DNA of 64,000 bases, taken from contig NZ_JARVSD010000016.1 of the NCBI RefSeq assembly GCF_030209445.1, positions 186,001 through 250,000 of the forward strand. Reading direction: 5' to 3'. The notes under the pieces were generated by a model. The model made no database searches. It was given only the letters and a program-made list of their open reading frames with translations, and was not told where the DNA came from. Origin of the DNA: Promicromonospora sp. MEB111. Lineage in GTDB: Bacteria > Actinomycetota > Actinomycetes > Actinomycetales > Cellulomonadaceae. Made by a program: the position numbers and the translations under genes. Positions 43,373-51,605 of the stretch are shown in pieces; positions within the stretch are counted from its first letter, which is position 1; each line of letters begins with the position of its first letter.

Positions 43373-44659
43373 TCACAGCGCCCCCTCGCCGAGCACCGGG
43401 CCCCATCCGGTGTACCCCTCCGCCAGGAAGCGCCGGCCGGACTCCGAGGCGGTGAGCGTGCGCAGCTCGGCCAGGCGTCGTCGGGCGGCGAAGCCCGTCT
43501 CGCCCGGGTGGGAGTGCAGCATGCCGCTCATCCACGCGGAGAAGTGCTGCGCGCGCCACACCCGTTCGGCGACGCGGCGGCCGTACTCGTCGAGCACCGC
43601 GTCGTCCCGGCGTCCGCCGCGACCTCCCGGAGCTCCAGGTCCGCCCGAGCCCGCCCCTCCCGTACCCGCGAGCCAGGTCTCCAGGACGTCGTGCAGCACG
43701 ACGACGTCCGCGAGCGCCAGGTTGAGGCCCTTGGCTCCCGTGGGCGGGACGGTGTGGGCGGCGTCGCCGGCCAGGAGCATGCGGCCGTGCCGCACGGGTT
43801 CGACGACGGACGAGCGGAAGCGCAGCACCGACCGCTCCTCGACGGGGCCCTCGACGAGGCGGAAGCCGTCGGGCCCGGCGACGCGGCGCTGCAGCTCGGC
43901 CCAGATCTGGTCGTCGCTCCAGCCGGCGGGGTCCTCGTCGGGGTCGCACTGGAAGTAGAGGCGCTGGTGGGTGTCGGTGCGCTGGCTGATCAGGGCGAAC
44001 CCGTGCTCGGACGCCGTGTAGACGAGCTCGGGCGCGCTGCGCGGCGTCTCGACGATCACGCCGAACCACGCGTAGGGGTACTCGTGGACGTACGTGCGCC
44101 GCTGTGCCTCGGGCAGGGTGTGCCGCAGGGTCGAGTGGGAGCCGTCGGCGCCGACCAGCACGTCGCAGCGCAGCTCGTGGGTCGCGCCGTCCGGGTCGGT
44201 CCAGAGCACGCCGGGCCGGTCGGTGTCGCCGTCGAGCACGTGCGTGACGGTCGCGCCCCACCGGACCTGGGCGCCGTCGCGGCCGACGCCGTCCGCGCCG
44301 TCGGCCGCCCGCCGGGTCGCGAGGTCGACGAAAACGTCGGTCTGCGGGTAGAGCCACACGCTGCGTCCCGTGAGGCCCGTCAGGTCGATGCGGTGGTCGG
44401 CGCCGTCGAACCGCAGCACGATGCCGTCGTGCCGGGACCCGTCGCGCAGCACCCGGTCCAGGCCGGCGTCCACCAGGACCTGCACCGCGCCCGCCTCCAG
44501 GATCCCGGCACGGTGCGTGTGCTCGATCTCCTCGCGGGAGCGCGCCTCCAGCACCATGTGGTCGATGCCGGACCGGTGCAGCAGGTGCGAGAGCAGCAGC
44601 CCGGCGGGTCCGCCGCCCACGATGCCGACGACGGTGCGCTCCGGTGCTGGTGCGGGCAA
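43373..44659 (-). CDS. pobA: 4-hydroxybenzoate 3-monooxygenase
   Basis: PobA hydroxylates 4-hydroxybenzoate to protocatechuate with FAD, NAD(P)H and O2. This 428-residue flavoenzyme has GIVGGGPAGLLLSHLL, HRAGILEAGAV, the DG motif VLVGADGSHSTLR and GDAAHTVPPTGAKGLNLALADV. It starts with TTG 44659, supported by GGGAGG with five-base spacing. A Gly-rich insert (GTGGAGSGGPGAPGGRGG) lies near residue 330. The gene follows the IclR gene after 59 bp and heads the enzyme block, which makes the substrate for PcaGH. Confidence 0.95.
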   Translation of the reverse strand: MPAPAPERTVVGIVGGGPAGLLLSHLLHRSGIDHMVLEARSREEIEHTHRAGILEAGAVQVLVDAGLDRVLRDGSRHDGIVLRFDGADHRIDLTGLTGRSVWLYPQTDVFVDLATRRAADGADGVGRDGAQVRWGATVTHVLDGDTDRPGVLWTDPDGATHELRCDVLVGADGSHSTLRHTLPEAQRRTYVHEYPYAWFGVIVETPRSAPELVYTASEHGFALISQRTDTHQRLYFQCDPDEDPAGWSDDQIWAELQRRVAGPDGFRLVEGPVEERSVLRFRSSVVEPVRHGRMLLAGDAAHTVPPTGAKGLNLALADVVVLHDVLETWLAGTGGAGSGGPGAPGGRGGRRDDAVLDEYGRRVAERVWRAQHFSAWMSGMLHSHPGETGFAARRRLAELRTLTASESGRRFLAEGYTGWGPVLGEGAL

Positions 44660-44718
44660 GAGGTCCTCCCGAGGTTCGACAGTCAGATGCGGAAGTTCAG
44701 AGGCTCAGCAGGCCCGCC

Positions 44719-45591
44719 CTAGCGGATCCGGGCCAGGTCGGCCTCGATCGCGGCAGCCGCTTTGAGCAGCGGGGGCAGCGCGTGCCGCAGGATCTCCGCG
44801 ATCTCGCCGCGGCGGACCGGCGCCGAGACGTTGACGGCCGCGACCACCCGGCCCGTCCCGTCGCGCAGCGGCGCCGCGACCGACCGCAGGCCGTCCTCCA
44901 GCTCCTGGTCCACGAGCGCCCAGCCCTGCTCGCGCACGTCGGCGAGCGCGGCCCGCAGGTCCTGGGGGTCGGTGATCGTGCGCGGGGTCAGCGCCGCGAG
45001 CGTGCCCGACGGCGTGGCCTGGGCCAGGTAGGCGTCGAGCGCGGCGGGCTCCGCGTGGGCCAGGATCGCCCGGCCCATCGACGTCGCGTAGGCCGGGAAC
45101 CGCGTGCCCACCCGGATCGTCGCGCTCATGATGCGCCGCGTGGCGACGCGGGCGACGTAGACGATGTCCGCGCCGTCGAGCACCGCCACGGAGGAGGACT
45201 CGCTCACCCGCTCGGACAGCTTCTCGAGGTGCGGCGTCGCGATGTCCGGCAGGGTGAGACTCGACAGGTACGCGTAGCCGAGCTCGAGCAGGGCGGGCCG
45301 CAGCGTGAACTCGCGGCCGTCGGTCGCCACGTACCCGAGCTCGACGAGCGTGTGCAGGAACCTCCGCGCCGACGCGCGGCTGAGCCTCGTCTCGCGCGCG
45401 ACGTCGCTCAGGGTGAGGGACCGCCGGTCGCCGTCGAACGCCCGGATCACCGCGAGGCCGCGTCCGAGGGACTGCACGAACTCGGGCGAGCGGCCGGGTT
45501 CGGTCTCGGCTTCGATCCCGGCGTCGATCCCGGCGTCGTCCACGGCATCGCCCGCGCCGCCGTCCGGACCAGGCTCGGGCAGGTCAGGCAT
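44719..45591 (-). CDS. IclR family regulator of the pob/pca operon
   Basis: This 290-residue regulator has an IclR HTH (VQSLGRGLAVIRAFD, then LTLSDVARETRLSRASARRFLHTLVELGYV) and an effector-binding domain with AYATSMGRAILA and VDQELEDGLRSVAAPL. It closely follows the PcaR/PobR/PcaU group, which respond to 4-hydroxybenzoate, protocatechuate or beta-ketoadipate. ATG 45591 is chosen; ATG 45609 would add six residues. It is in the operon it probably controls, and a GTTCGG-TAT-CCGAAC palindrome lies upstream. Confidence 0.93.
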   Translation of the reverse strand: MPDLPEPGPDGGAGDAVDDAGIDAGIEAETEPGRSPEFVQSLGRGLAVIRAFDGDRRSLTLSDVARETRLSRASARRFLHTLVELGYVATDGREFTLRPALLELGYAYLSSLTLPDIATPHLEKLSERVSESSSVAVLDGADIVYVARVATRRIMSATIRVGTRFPAYATSMGRAILAHAEPAALDAYLAQATPSGTLAALTPRTITDPQDLRAALADVREQGWALVDQELEDGLRSVAAPLRDGTGRVVAAVNVSAPVRRGEIAEILRHALPPLLKAAAAIEADLARIR

Positions 45592-45706
45592 CCGCTCCCC
45601 CGCCCGCATGGGTGAGCCGCGCCGCCGCGAGGCTGCGCGCGCCCCTCTCGGCCTGCTGCACCAGCTCGGACACGTGCGTGCGCAGGCGGGCGACCGGCTC
45701 GTCCAT
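45584..45706 (-). CDS. 40-residue ORF heading the pob/pca operon
   Basis: ATG 45706 follows AAGGGAGAACCTC, the best ribosome binding site in the operon, and the frame ends at 45584-45586, overlapping the IclR ATG by eight bases. The 40-residue product (starting MDEPVARLRTHVSELVQQAERG) is a basic, helical peptide with no recognisable motif. It could be a real small protein or a translational leader that couples IclR translation. I do not recognise a family. Confidence 0.5.
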   Translation of the reverse strand: MDEPVARLRTHVSELVQQAERGARSLAAARLTHAGGGADA

Positions 45707-45720
45707 GAGGTTCTCCCTTA

Positions 45721-45768
45721 AACGCGGTGCTGAACGCGGTACTGAACGTGGTGCTGAACGTGATGCTC
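45721..45768 (-). repeat. 12-bp tandem repeat x4 in the operon leader
   Basis: Units start at 45721, 45733, 45745 and 45757 (AACGCGGTGCTG, then variants with one to three changes). They lie between the palindrome at 45777-45791 and the ribosome binding site of the 40-codon ORF, hence probably in the 5' untranslated region. Confidence 0.9.
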
Positions 45769-45776
45769 GCGCAGGC

Positions 45777-45791
45777 GTTCGGTATCCGAAC
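45777..45791. promoter_or_regulatory. PcaR-type operator candidate
   Basis: GTTCGG-TAT-CCGAAC is a perfect palindrome with 6-bp arms. It resembles IclR-family PcaR/PcaU sites, which are centred on GTTCG and CGAAC. It lies 71 bp before the first ATG of the pob/pca operon and between that operon and the NPP1-like gene. Confidence 0.65.
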
Positions 45792-45962
45792 GATTGTGCC
45801 CACAAAGAACATAGCGACCCCGGCGGTGCGCGGTCAACGCCGTCCGCCCGCATAAGCAATCACCCTCATTGCCCGGTCCGGCCGGCGGCAATACCATCCG
45901 TCTGCCCGGCTTTTCACCCGCTCCGCACGACCCCGAAGCGCAGGACTCACGAGAGGCCCGTC

Positions 45963-46814
45963 ATGGAACGCACGGACCGTCCGACCTCCCCCGCACCCCG
46001 GCCCCCGTCACAGCCCGAGTCACAGCCGACGCCCCGGCGCACGCTCCCGAAGGCTCGTCGCACCGTCGCGGCCGCCGCCGTCACGCTGCTCGCGCTCGTC
46101 GCCCCGGCCACGGCCGCGCAGGCCGACCCGCCGCCGAACCTCCCGCAGAACGCCGGCGGGTACGAGCAGTCCTTCTCCCCCGCCTACGACTACGACACCG
46201 ACGGCTGCTATGCGACGTCCGCGATCGGCCCCGACGGGACGCTGGCGACCGGCCTCGCGATCGGCGGCGCCGTCAACGGGAGCTGTCGCGACCAGTGGGA
46301 CCTGGACGCGTCGCAGACCTACTCGCGCGACAGGTGCAACAACGGCTGGTGCGCCGTCATGTACGCGAGCTACTTCGAGAAGGACCAGACCATGGACGGC
46401 CCGGTGGCCATCGGCAGCCACCGGCACGACTGGGAGCACGTCGTGGTGTGGGTCGATCAGTCGACCAACCAGGTGGAGCACGTCTCGATCACCGAGCACA
46501 GCGGTTCGGCGACCTACCCCCGCTCACAGGTCCGGTTCGAGGGTTCGCACCCCAAGATCGTCTACCACAAGGACGGGCCGAGCACGCACCTGTTCCGCCT
46601 GGCCAACGGCAACGACGACCCGCCGGAGAACCACTACGGCACCTGGCGGTACCCGCCGATCGTCGGCTGGAACGGCTGGCCGAGCACGTCGCTGCGCGAC
46701 CGCCTGATGACCGCCGACTTCGGTGGTGCGAGCATCAAGATCGACGACGGCGACTTCACCTACTGGCTGGAGCGCATGAAGCCGGCCGGCATCCCGTTCG
46801 ACCCCTCGGCCTAG
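45963..46814 (+). CDS. Secreted NPP1 (NLP)-like protein
   Basis: The first 55 residues hold a signal peptide (TVAAAAVTLLALVAPATAAQA), and mature sequence follows. The NLP signature is at residues 152-160 as SHRHDWEHV (canonical GHRHDWE, first residue Ser here), with AVMYASYFEKDQ and a W-rich core. NLPs from plant pathogens and some actinobacteria bind plant sphingolipids and cause leakage; the first Gly is substituted, so activity is uncertain. Two cysteine pairs (CYATSAIG, CRD, CNNGWC) are present. ATG 45963 follows AGAGG. The gene is upstream of and divergent from the pca operon. Confidence 0.85.
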   Translation: MERTDRPTSPAPRPPSQPESQPTPRRTLPKARRTVAAAAVTLLALVAPATAAQADPPPNLPQNAGGYEQSFSPAYDYDTDGCYATSAIGPDGTLATGLAIGGAVNGSCRDQWDLDASQTYSRDRCNNGWCAVMYASYFEKDQTMDGPVAIGSHRHDWEHVVVWVDQSTNQVEHVSITEHSGSATYPRSQVRFEGSHPKIVYHKDGPSTHLFRLANGNDDPPENHYGTWRYPPIVGWNGWPSTSLRDRLMTADFGGASIKIDDGDFTYWLERMKPAGIPFDPSA

Positions 46815-46843
46815 ACGCGGCCTAGGCGCGGACCGGTTCCGGC

Positions 46844-47578
46844 CTAGACACGGACCGGTCTAGGCGCCGGGCCGACCCAGAAGGTGTCGGCCCGGCAGCC
46901 GACGTCGGCGACGAACAGCCGCTCCAGCCCCGTGAGGTCGCCGAGCCGCGCCGCCGCGACGAACGCGTCCAGCAGCGCGCGCTGCTTGCTCGCGAGCACC
47001 GTGCTGCGCCGCCCGGACACGATGTGCTTGCGCGCTCGGCTCACGAGCTGGCGCGCCGCCGCCTGCGAGAGCTGGACGATCTCGGCGATGTCCGCGTACG
47101 CGTAGTCGAACGCCTCGCGGAGCACGTACGCGGCGCGCTCGGTCGGCGTGAGGCGTTCGAGCAGGACCAGCACCGCGACGTCCAGGGCCTCCGCCTGCTC
47201 CGCGCCGAGCGCCGGGTCGTCGCTCGTGTCCACCGGTTCGGGCAGCCACGGCCCGACGTACGTCTCGCGCCGTGACCGCGCGCTCTGCAGCACGTTGACG
47301 GCGAGCCGCGTGGTGGTCGTCGTCAGGAAGGCGTGCGGGTTCCGGACGACGGTCCGGTCGGTGGTGTGCCAGCGGATCCAGGTGTCCTGCAGCACGTCCT
47401 CCGCCTCGGCGGCCGACCCGAGCATGCGGTACACGATGCGGAAGAGCTGCGGCCGAACCTCCGTGAAGACGGCGGCCGCGACGTCGAGCCCCGGCGCTGA
47501 ACTACCCGGCTCTGAACTACCCGGCTCTGAACTTCCCGGCTTTGAACTACCCGGCTCTGGGGCGCCTGATGCGGTCAT
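46844..47578 (-). CDS. ECF41-like sigma factor, C-terminal domain shortened
   Basis: The sigma2 region (FRIVYRMLGSAAEAEDVLQDTWIRW) and sigma4 region (LTPTERAAYVLREAFDYAYADIAEIVQLSQAAARQLVSRARKHI, read in parts) are clear. WLPEP at 111-115 is the ECF41 linker signature. ECF41 factors end in a SnoaL-like domain of about 100 residues that controls their activity. Here only its start (DAFVAAARLGDLTGLERLF) remains, and the frame stops at residue 244. The N-terminus carries (GSSEP)n repeats. The gene is convergent with the NPP1-like gene, 29 bp away, and divergent from two hydrolase genes. Confidence 0.85.
   Translation of the reverse strand: MTASGAPEPGSSKPGSSEPGSSEPGSSAPGLDVAAAVFTEVRPQLFRIVYRMLGSAAEAEDVLQDTWIRWHTTDRTVVRNPHAFLTTTTTRLAVNVLQSARSRRETYVGPWLPEPVDTSDDPALGAEQAEALDVAVLVLLERLTPTERAAYVLREAFDYAYADIAEIVQLSQAAARQLVSRARKHIVSGRRSTVLASKQRALLDAFVAAARLGDLTGLERLFVADVGCRADTFWVGPAPRPVRV
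47499..47558 (-). repeat. 15-bp repeat x4 in the ECF41-like N-terminus
   Basis: Units start at 47499, 47514, 47529 and 47544. Three are identical; one differs at two positions. They encode S-S-E/K-P-G repeats before the sigma2 region. Confidence 0.93.
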
Positions 47579-47765
47579 GAACTCACCTCGGGGACGGACG
47601 GCCGTCACAGCCGGCGCCCCCGACCGGTCGTACGTGTGAGGCCGATAAAAGCACGGCCCGGATCCCCTGTCCTGCGCTGCCCGAGCCGCCACCCGGCTCA
47701 GCAGACCCATCGAGATGCATCCACAGGCTCGGTAGCAGGCACGATGAAGCGAGCAAGGAGAAAAC

Positions 47766-48806
47766 ATGAGCGAGCACGTGCTCGAACCGGCGGCCCAGGC
47801 GTTCGCCGACGCGACCGCAAAGCCCCCGTTGCTCTACGAGCTGGGCGTCGAGGGAGCCCGCAAGCTGCTCGACGACGTCCAGGCGGCGCCGATCGAGAAG
47901 CCGGACGTCGACGAGAAGTGGATCACCGTCCCGGCCGACGTCGGCGACGTGCAGGTGCGCATCGTCAAGCCCGTCGGCGCCGGCTCGACCAGCCCGTCCG
48001 GCCGGCCGGACCTGCTGCCCACCCCGCTGCCGACCATCCTCTACGTGCACGGCGGCGGGTGGATCCTCGGCAACGCGGGCACCCACGACCGGCTCGTGCG
48101 CGAGCTGGCCGTCGGTGTGGGCGCCGCCGTGGTCTTCGTGGAGTACACCCGGTCGCCGGAGGCGCAGTACCCCGTGGCGATCGAGCAGGCGTACGCCACC
48201 GCGCAGTGGATCACCCGGCACGGCGCCGCCGAAGGGCTGGACGCCGCGCGGCTGGCCGTCGTCGGCGACTCGGTGGGCGGGAACATGACCGCCGCCCTGG
48301 CGATCCTGGCCAAGCAGCGCGGGGACGTGACCTTCGTGCACCAGTCGATGTACTACCCGGTGACCGACGCCGGGCAGGACACCGGCAGCTACCGCGAGTT
48401 CGCCGACGGCCCGCACCTGACGGCCAAGGCGATGGCGTGGTTCTGGGACGCCTACCTGCCCGACCTGGAGCGGCGCGACGAGATCACCGCGTCCCCGCTG
48501 CGGGCCACCGCCGAAGACCTCGCCGGACTGCCCGAGGCGTTCCTGGTCGTGGACGAGAACGACGTGCTGCGGGACGAGGGCGAGGCGTACGCGCGCCACC
48601 TGATCGCCGCCGGCGTCCCGACGACGACCGTCCGCTACAACGGCACGATCCACGACTTCCTGATGCTGAACCCGCTGCGCGGCACGGCCGCGACGACCGC
48701 CGCCCTGGAGCAGGCCGTCCACGTGCTGCGCAAGGCACTGGGCACCAGCACGACGTACAGCACCACCACGAACACAGCAGTACCGAGCAAGGGAGAGCAG
48801 TCATGA
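47766..48806 (+). CDS. HSL-type alpha/beta hydrolase
   Basis: This 346-residue enzyme has the HSL motifs HGGGWILGN, the nucleophile elbow GDSVGGN, a catalytic Asp near DENDVLRDEGEAYA and a catalytic His at IHDFLMLN. It should hydrolyse an ester or lactone. ATG 47766 follows an AAGGAG site. Its stop overlaps the next hydrolase ATG by four bases, forming a two-gene unit. The divergent ECF41-like gene may regulate it, since such factors usually sit next to their target. Confidence 0.92.
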   Translation: MSEHVLEPAAQAFADATAKPPLLYELGVEGARKLLDDVQAAPIEKPDVDEKWITVPADVGDVQVRIVKPVGAGSTSPSGRPDLLPTPLPTILYVHGGGWILGNAGTHDRLVRELAVGVGAAVVFVEYTRSPEAQYPVAIEQAYATAQWITRHGAAEGLDAARLAVVGDSVGGNMTAALAILAKQRGDVTFVHQSMYYPVTDAGQDTGSYREFADGPHLTAKAMAWFWDAYLPDLERRDEITASPLRATAEDLAGLPEAFLVVDENDVLRDEGEAYARHLIAAGVPTTTVRYNGTIHDFLMLNPLRGTAATTAALEQAVHVLRKALGTSTTYSTTTNTAVPSKGEQS

Positions 48807-49519
48807 CCACCCCCACCGTCGTCCTCGTCCACGGGGCGTTCGCCGAGTCGTCGAGCTGGAACGCCGTCGTCGGACACCTGCAGCAGCAGCTGATCCCGGT
48901 GGTCGCCGTCGGCAACCCGCTGCGGTCCGTCGCGGGTGACGCCCAGTACGTGCGCGACGTCGTCGCGTCCATCCCCGGCCCGGTGGTGCTGGCCGGTCAC
49001 TCCTACGGCGGCATGGTCATCACGGAGGCCGCCGCCGGCAACCCGAAGGTCGTGGGCCTCGTCTACGTCGCGGCCTTCACGCCGGACACCGGGGAGAACG
49101 CGTTCGACCTGTCCGCCAAGTTCCCCGGCAGCACCCTCGGTGCGGCGCTCAAGGCCTACCCGGTCTCCACGGGCGGCAACGAGCTCGCGATCCGCCCGGA
49201 GGTGTTCGGCGAGCAGTTCGCCGCCGACGTCGACGAAGACCTCACGGCCCTCATGGCCGCCACCCAGCGGCCGGTCACCGAGGCCGCGCTGACCGACCAC
49301 CTGCCGGCGGCCGAGCCGGCCTGGCGCACCATCCCGTCGTGGGTCGTGTACGGCGAGGCCGACCGCAACATCCCGGCCGAGCTGGTCCGGTTCATGGCCG
49401 AGCGCGCCGGCGCCCGCGCGGTGACCGGGGTGCCTGGGGCGTCGCACGCGATCAGCGTGTCGCACCCGGTCACGGTGGCCGAGACGATCGCGGCCGCGGT
49501 CCAGGCCACCTCGGACTGA
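48803..49519 (+). CDS. Alpha/beta hydrolase (small, soluble)
   Basis: This 238-residue enzyme has VLVHGAFAESSSWN, the nucleophile elbow GHSYGGMV, a catalytic Asp in GEADRNIP and a catalytic His in GASHAISVSHP. It belongs to the short hydrolases that include salicylate-esterase-like proteins and lactonases; the substrate is unknown. Its ATG overlaps the stop of the HSL-type gene, and AAGGGAGAG lies upstream. A 13-bp repeat array follows the stop. Confidence 0.9.
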   Translation: MTTPTVVLVHGAFAESSSWNAVVGHLQQQLIPVVAVGNPLRSVAGDAQYVRDVVASIPGPVVLAGHSYGGMVITEAAAGNPKVVGLVYVAAFTPDTGENAFDLSAKFPGSTLGAALKAYPVSTGGNELAIRPEVFGEQFAADVDEDLTALMAATQRPVTEAALTDHLPAAEPAWRTIPSWVVYGEADRNIPAELVRFMAERAGARAVTGVPGASHAISVSHPVTVAETIAAAVQATSD

Positions 49520-49540
49520 ACGCGCCACACCGAGCGCGAA

Positions 49541-49605
49541 CGCTGAGCTCGGACGCTGAGCTCAAGCACTGAGCTCAAGCACTGAGCTCACGCACTGAGC
49601 TCGAA
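49541..49605. repeat. 13-bp tandem repeat x5 with GAGCTC core
   Basis: Units start at 49541, 49554, 49567, 49580 and 49593, each holding CTGAGCTC, with variation mainly in the last three bases. The block lies between the convergent hydrolase and XRE genes. The GAGCTC palindrome in each unit could form small stems. Confidence 0.95.
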
Positions 49606-49680
49606 CATGACGCCGGCCGGGAGCCCGCCAGCATCCCGGCCGGCGTCGTTCGTGCGCCGACGGCTCTCGCCGCGAGCGCC

Positions 49681-50508
49681 TCAGAGGGAGCCCACGACCG
49701 AGAGGAGCTGGAGCCGGTCGTAGCTCTCGGTGCCGGGCACCGCGGTGAAGACCGTCAGGGCCTGGTTCTGGTCCGGGTCGAGCAGGGTCTGCCCGTGCAG
49801 CTCCACGAGGCCCACCTCGGGGTGGTTCAGGCGCTTGGGCTCGCAGTAGGGCCCGACGACGGGGTGCTCGTCCCACAGCCGCGCGAACTCCGGGCTGTCG
49901 CCGCGCAGCCGGGCGGCGAGCTCGCCCGCCGGGGACCGCGGACCGGTCTGCGCCTGCAGGGCCGCGAGCCGGGCCGTGAGCGTGCGCCCGTGGTGCTCGT
50001 GGTCCTCCTCGGGGACCCGGTCCCGCGCCTGCGGGTCGGTGAACCACCGGTAGGCGCGCACGCGCTCCGGCCCGGTGTACGACGTCTCGTCGCCCAGGAG
50101 CGCCACCGCGAGCCGGGTCTGCCGGAGGGTCTCGCCCAGCACGTTCTCGACCTGGGCGGGCGCGTCGGTCAGACCGTCGAGGATCCGCATCATGCCGACG
50201 TTGATGTGGTCCCCGCGCTGGACCCGGCGCGGCAGGGCGTGGCCCGCGAGCTCGATGAGGCGGTCCCGCTCCTCCAGGCTCAGGTGCATGCCGTGCGCGA
50301 TCGCCGCGAGCACCTGCTCCGACGGCACGGGTCCGCGCTGCTGCTCGATGCGGCTGTAGTAGTCGGCGGAGACGCCGCTCAGCGCCGCCACCTCCTCCCG
50401 CCGGAGCCCGCTCGTGCGCCGGCGCGGACCGCGCGGCAGGCCCACGTCCTCCGGCTGGAGTGCCTCCCGGCGCGTCCTCAGGAAGTCGGCCAGCTGCTGG
50501 CGGTCCAT
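49681..50508 (-). CDS. XRE family regulator (MmyB-like)
   Basis: This 275-residue protein has an XRE helix-turn-helix (LADFLRTRREALQPED, then RRTSGLRREEVAALSGVSADYYSRIEQ) and a C-terminal MmyB-like ligand domain (YRWFTDPQARD, FARLWDEHPV, GLVELHGQTLLDPDQNQALTVF). MmyB-type domains bind fatty-acid-like ligands in the antibiotic regulators where they were studied. Start 50508 (MDRQQLADFL) is preferred to an upstream in-frame start. It lies 29 bp after an SDR gene on the same strand and may be co-transcribed with it. Confidence 0.9.
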   Translation of the reverse strand: MDRQQLADFLRTRREALQPEDVGLPRGPRRRTSGLRREEVAALSGVSADYYSRIEQQRGPVPSEQVLAAIAHGMHLSLEERDRLIELAGHALPRRVQRGDHINVGMMRILDGLTDAPAQVENVLGETLRQTRLAVALLGDETSYTGPERVRAYRWFTDPQARDRVPEEDHEHHGRTLTARLAALQAQTGPRSPAGELAARLRGDSPEFARLWDEHPVVGPYCEPKRLNHPEVGLVELHGQTLLDPDQNQALTVFTAVPGTESYDRLQLLSVVGSL

Positions 50509-50537
50509 CACCGTCGCCTCACTCTCGTCGTGCGGAA

Positions 50538-51605
50538 TCAAGCAGGGAACCGGACGCCCGTCAGGTCCTCCGAGACGTCCCAGAGCCGGCTCGCGGCCGC
50601 CTCGTCGGTCGCGGCGTCGTAGACGCGCTGCGGTGCCGAGCTGCCCGTGAAGTGGCCAACGCCGTCGGGCCCGTAGAACGTCCCGCCGCCGGCCGTGACG
50701 TCCGTGACTGCCTGCAGCGCGGGCAGGATGCCCATCTCGACCGGCTGCACGAACACCCCGAGGGCGAGCAGGCGTCGCATGACGGCGTCCATCCGCGGCG
50801 GCTCGCCGGTACCCGAGCCGGTGCCCATCGCGGGGCCGGCCGCGTACAGGCCCGTGTAGGTGGTGCCGGGGTGGGCCGCGTTGCTCACGATGCCCCAGCC
50901 GTGCGCCCGGCTGCGCCGGTCGAGCTCCAGGGCGAACATGAGCTGGGCGAGCTTGGAGAAGTTGTAGGCCCGCACCGGCGAGTAGTCGCGCTCGCTGTTG
51001 AGGTCGGTCCAGTCGATCTTGCCGAACCGCGCCGCGGCGCTCGACATCGTGGTCACCCGCGCACCGGCCGGGCGGCCGTCGGCTGTGCGGGCGTCGCTCG
51101 CACGCAGCAGCGGCAGCAGCCGTCCGACCAGCGCCATGTGTCCCAGGTGGTTGGTGCCGAGCTGGAGCTCGAACCCGTCGGCGGTCGTGTGCCGGCCGGG
51201 CGGCGTCATCACCCCGGCGTTCGCCACCAGCAGGTCGATCGGGCGGCCCTCCGCCAGGAGGTCGTCGGCCAGTGCCGCCACGGACTCCAGCGAGGCGAGG
51301 TCGAGCGGGCGGGTTCCGACGACGGCGTCCGGCACCGCCGCGCGAAGCCGCTCGACGGCCGCCTGGCCCTTGGCCGGGTTCCGCACCGGCAGCACGAGCT
51401 CGGCCCCGGCCCGCGCGAAACGCTCGGCGAGCCCCAGCCCGATCCCGTCGCTCGCGCCGGTCACGACGGCGCGCCGGCCGGTGAGGTCCGGCACGACGAC
51501 GTCGGTGTACTTCCGGGGACGGTGCTTCACGGGCTTGCTGGTCACCAGGCCGCCGGCCACGGGGCTGCTGGTCACGGAGTTCTTGCTCACGACGATCTTC
51601 CTCAC
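50538..51605 (-). CDS. Short-chain dehydrogenase/reductase (retinol-dehydrogenase-like)
   Basis: This 355-residue SDR has [14 protein letters not shown], the strand-4 motif NAGVM, the catalytic Ser in [10 protein letters not shown] and [10 protein letters not shown] as YxxxK. The long insert after the active site ([15 protein letters not shown] pattern) resembles retinol-dehydrogenase/oxidoreductase SDRs. The start is GTG 51605; GTG 51590, with AGGAAG upstream, is an alternative. It precedes the XRE gene, which may control it. The substrate is unknown. Confidence 0.88.
   Translation of the reverse strand: MRKIVVSKNSVTSSPVAGGLVTSKPVKHRPRKYTDVVVPDLTGRRAVVTGASDGIGLGLAERFARAGAELVLPVRNPAKGQAAVERLRAAVPDAVVGTRPLDLASLESVAALADDLLAEGRPIDLLVANAGVMTPPGRHTTADGFELQLGTNHLGHMALVGRLLPLLRASDARTADGRPAGARVTTMSSAAARFGKIDWTDLNSERDYSPVRAYNFSKLAQLMFALELDRRSRAHGWGIVSNAAHPGTTYTGLYAAGPAMGTGSGTGEPPRMDAVMRRLLALGVFVQPVEMGILPALQAVTDVTAGGGTFYGPDGVGHFTGSSAPQRVYDAATDEAAASRLWDVSEDLTGVRFPA

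Noticed and set aside
46815-46865. GCCTAGAC/GTCTAGGC hairpin as a terminator
   Set aside because: Eight-base arms lie over the end of the ECF41-like gene. The match is short and no T-tract is present, so I did not list it as a terminator.
49541-49605. Possible CRISPR array
   Set aside because: The units are contiguous 13-mers without spacers, and no cas gene is near.
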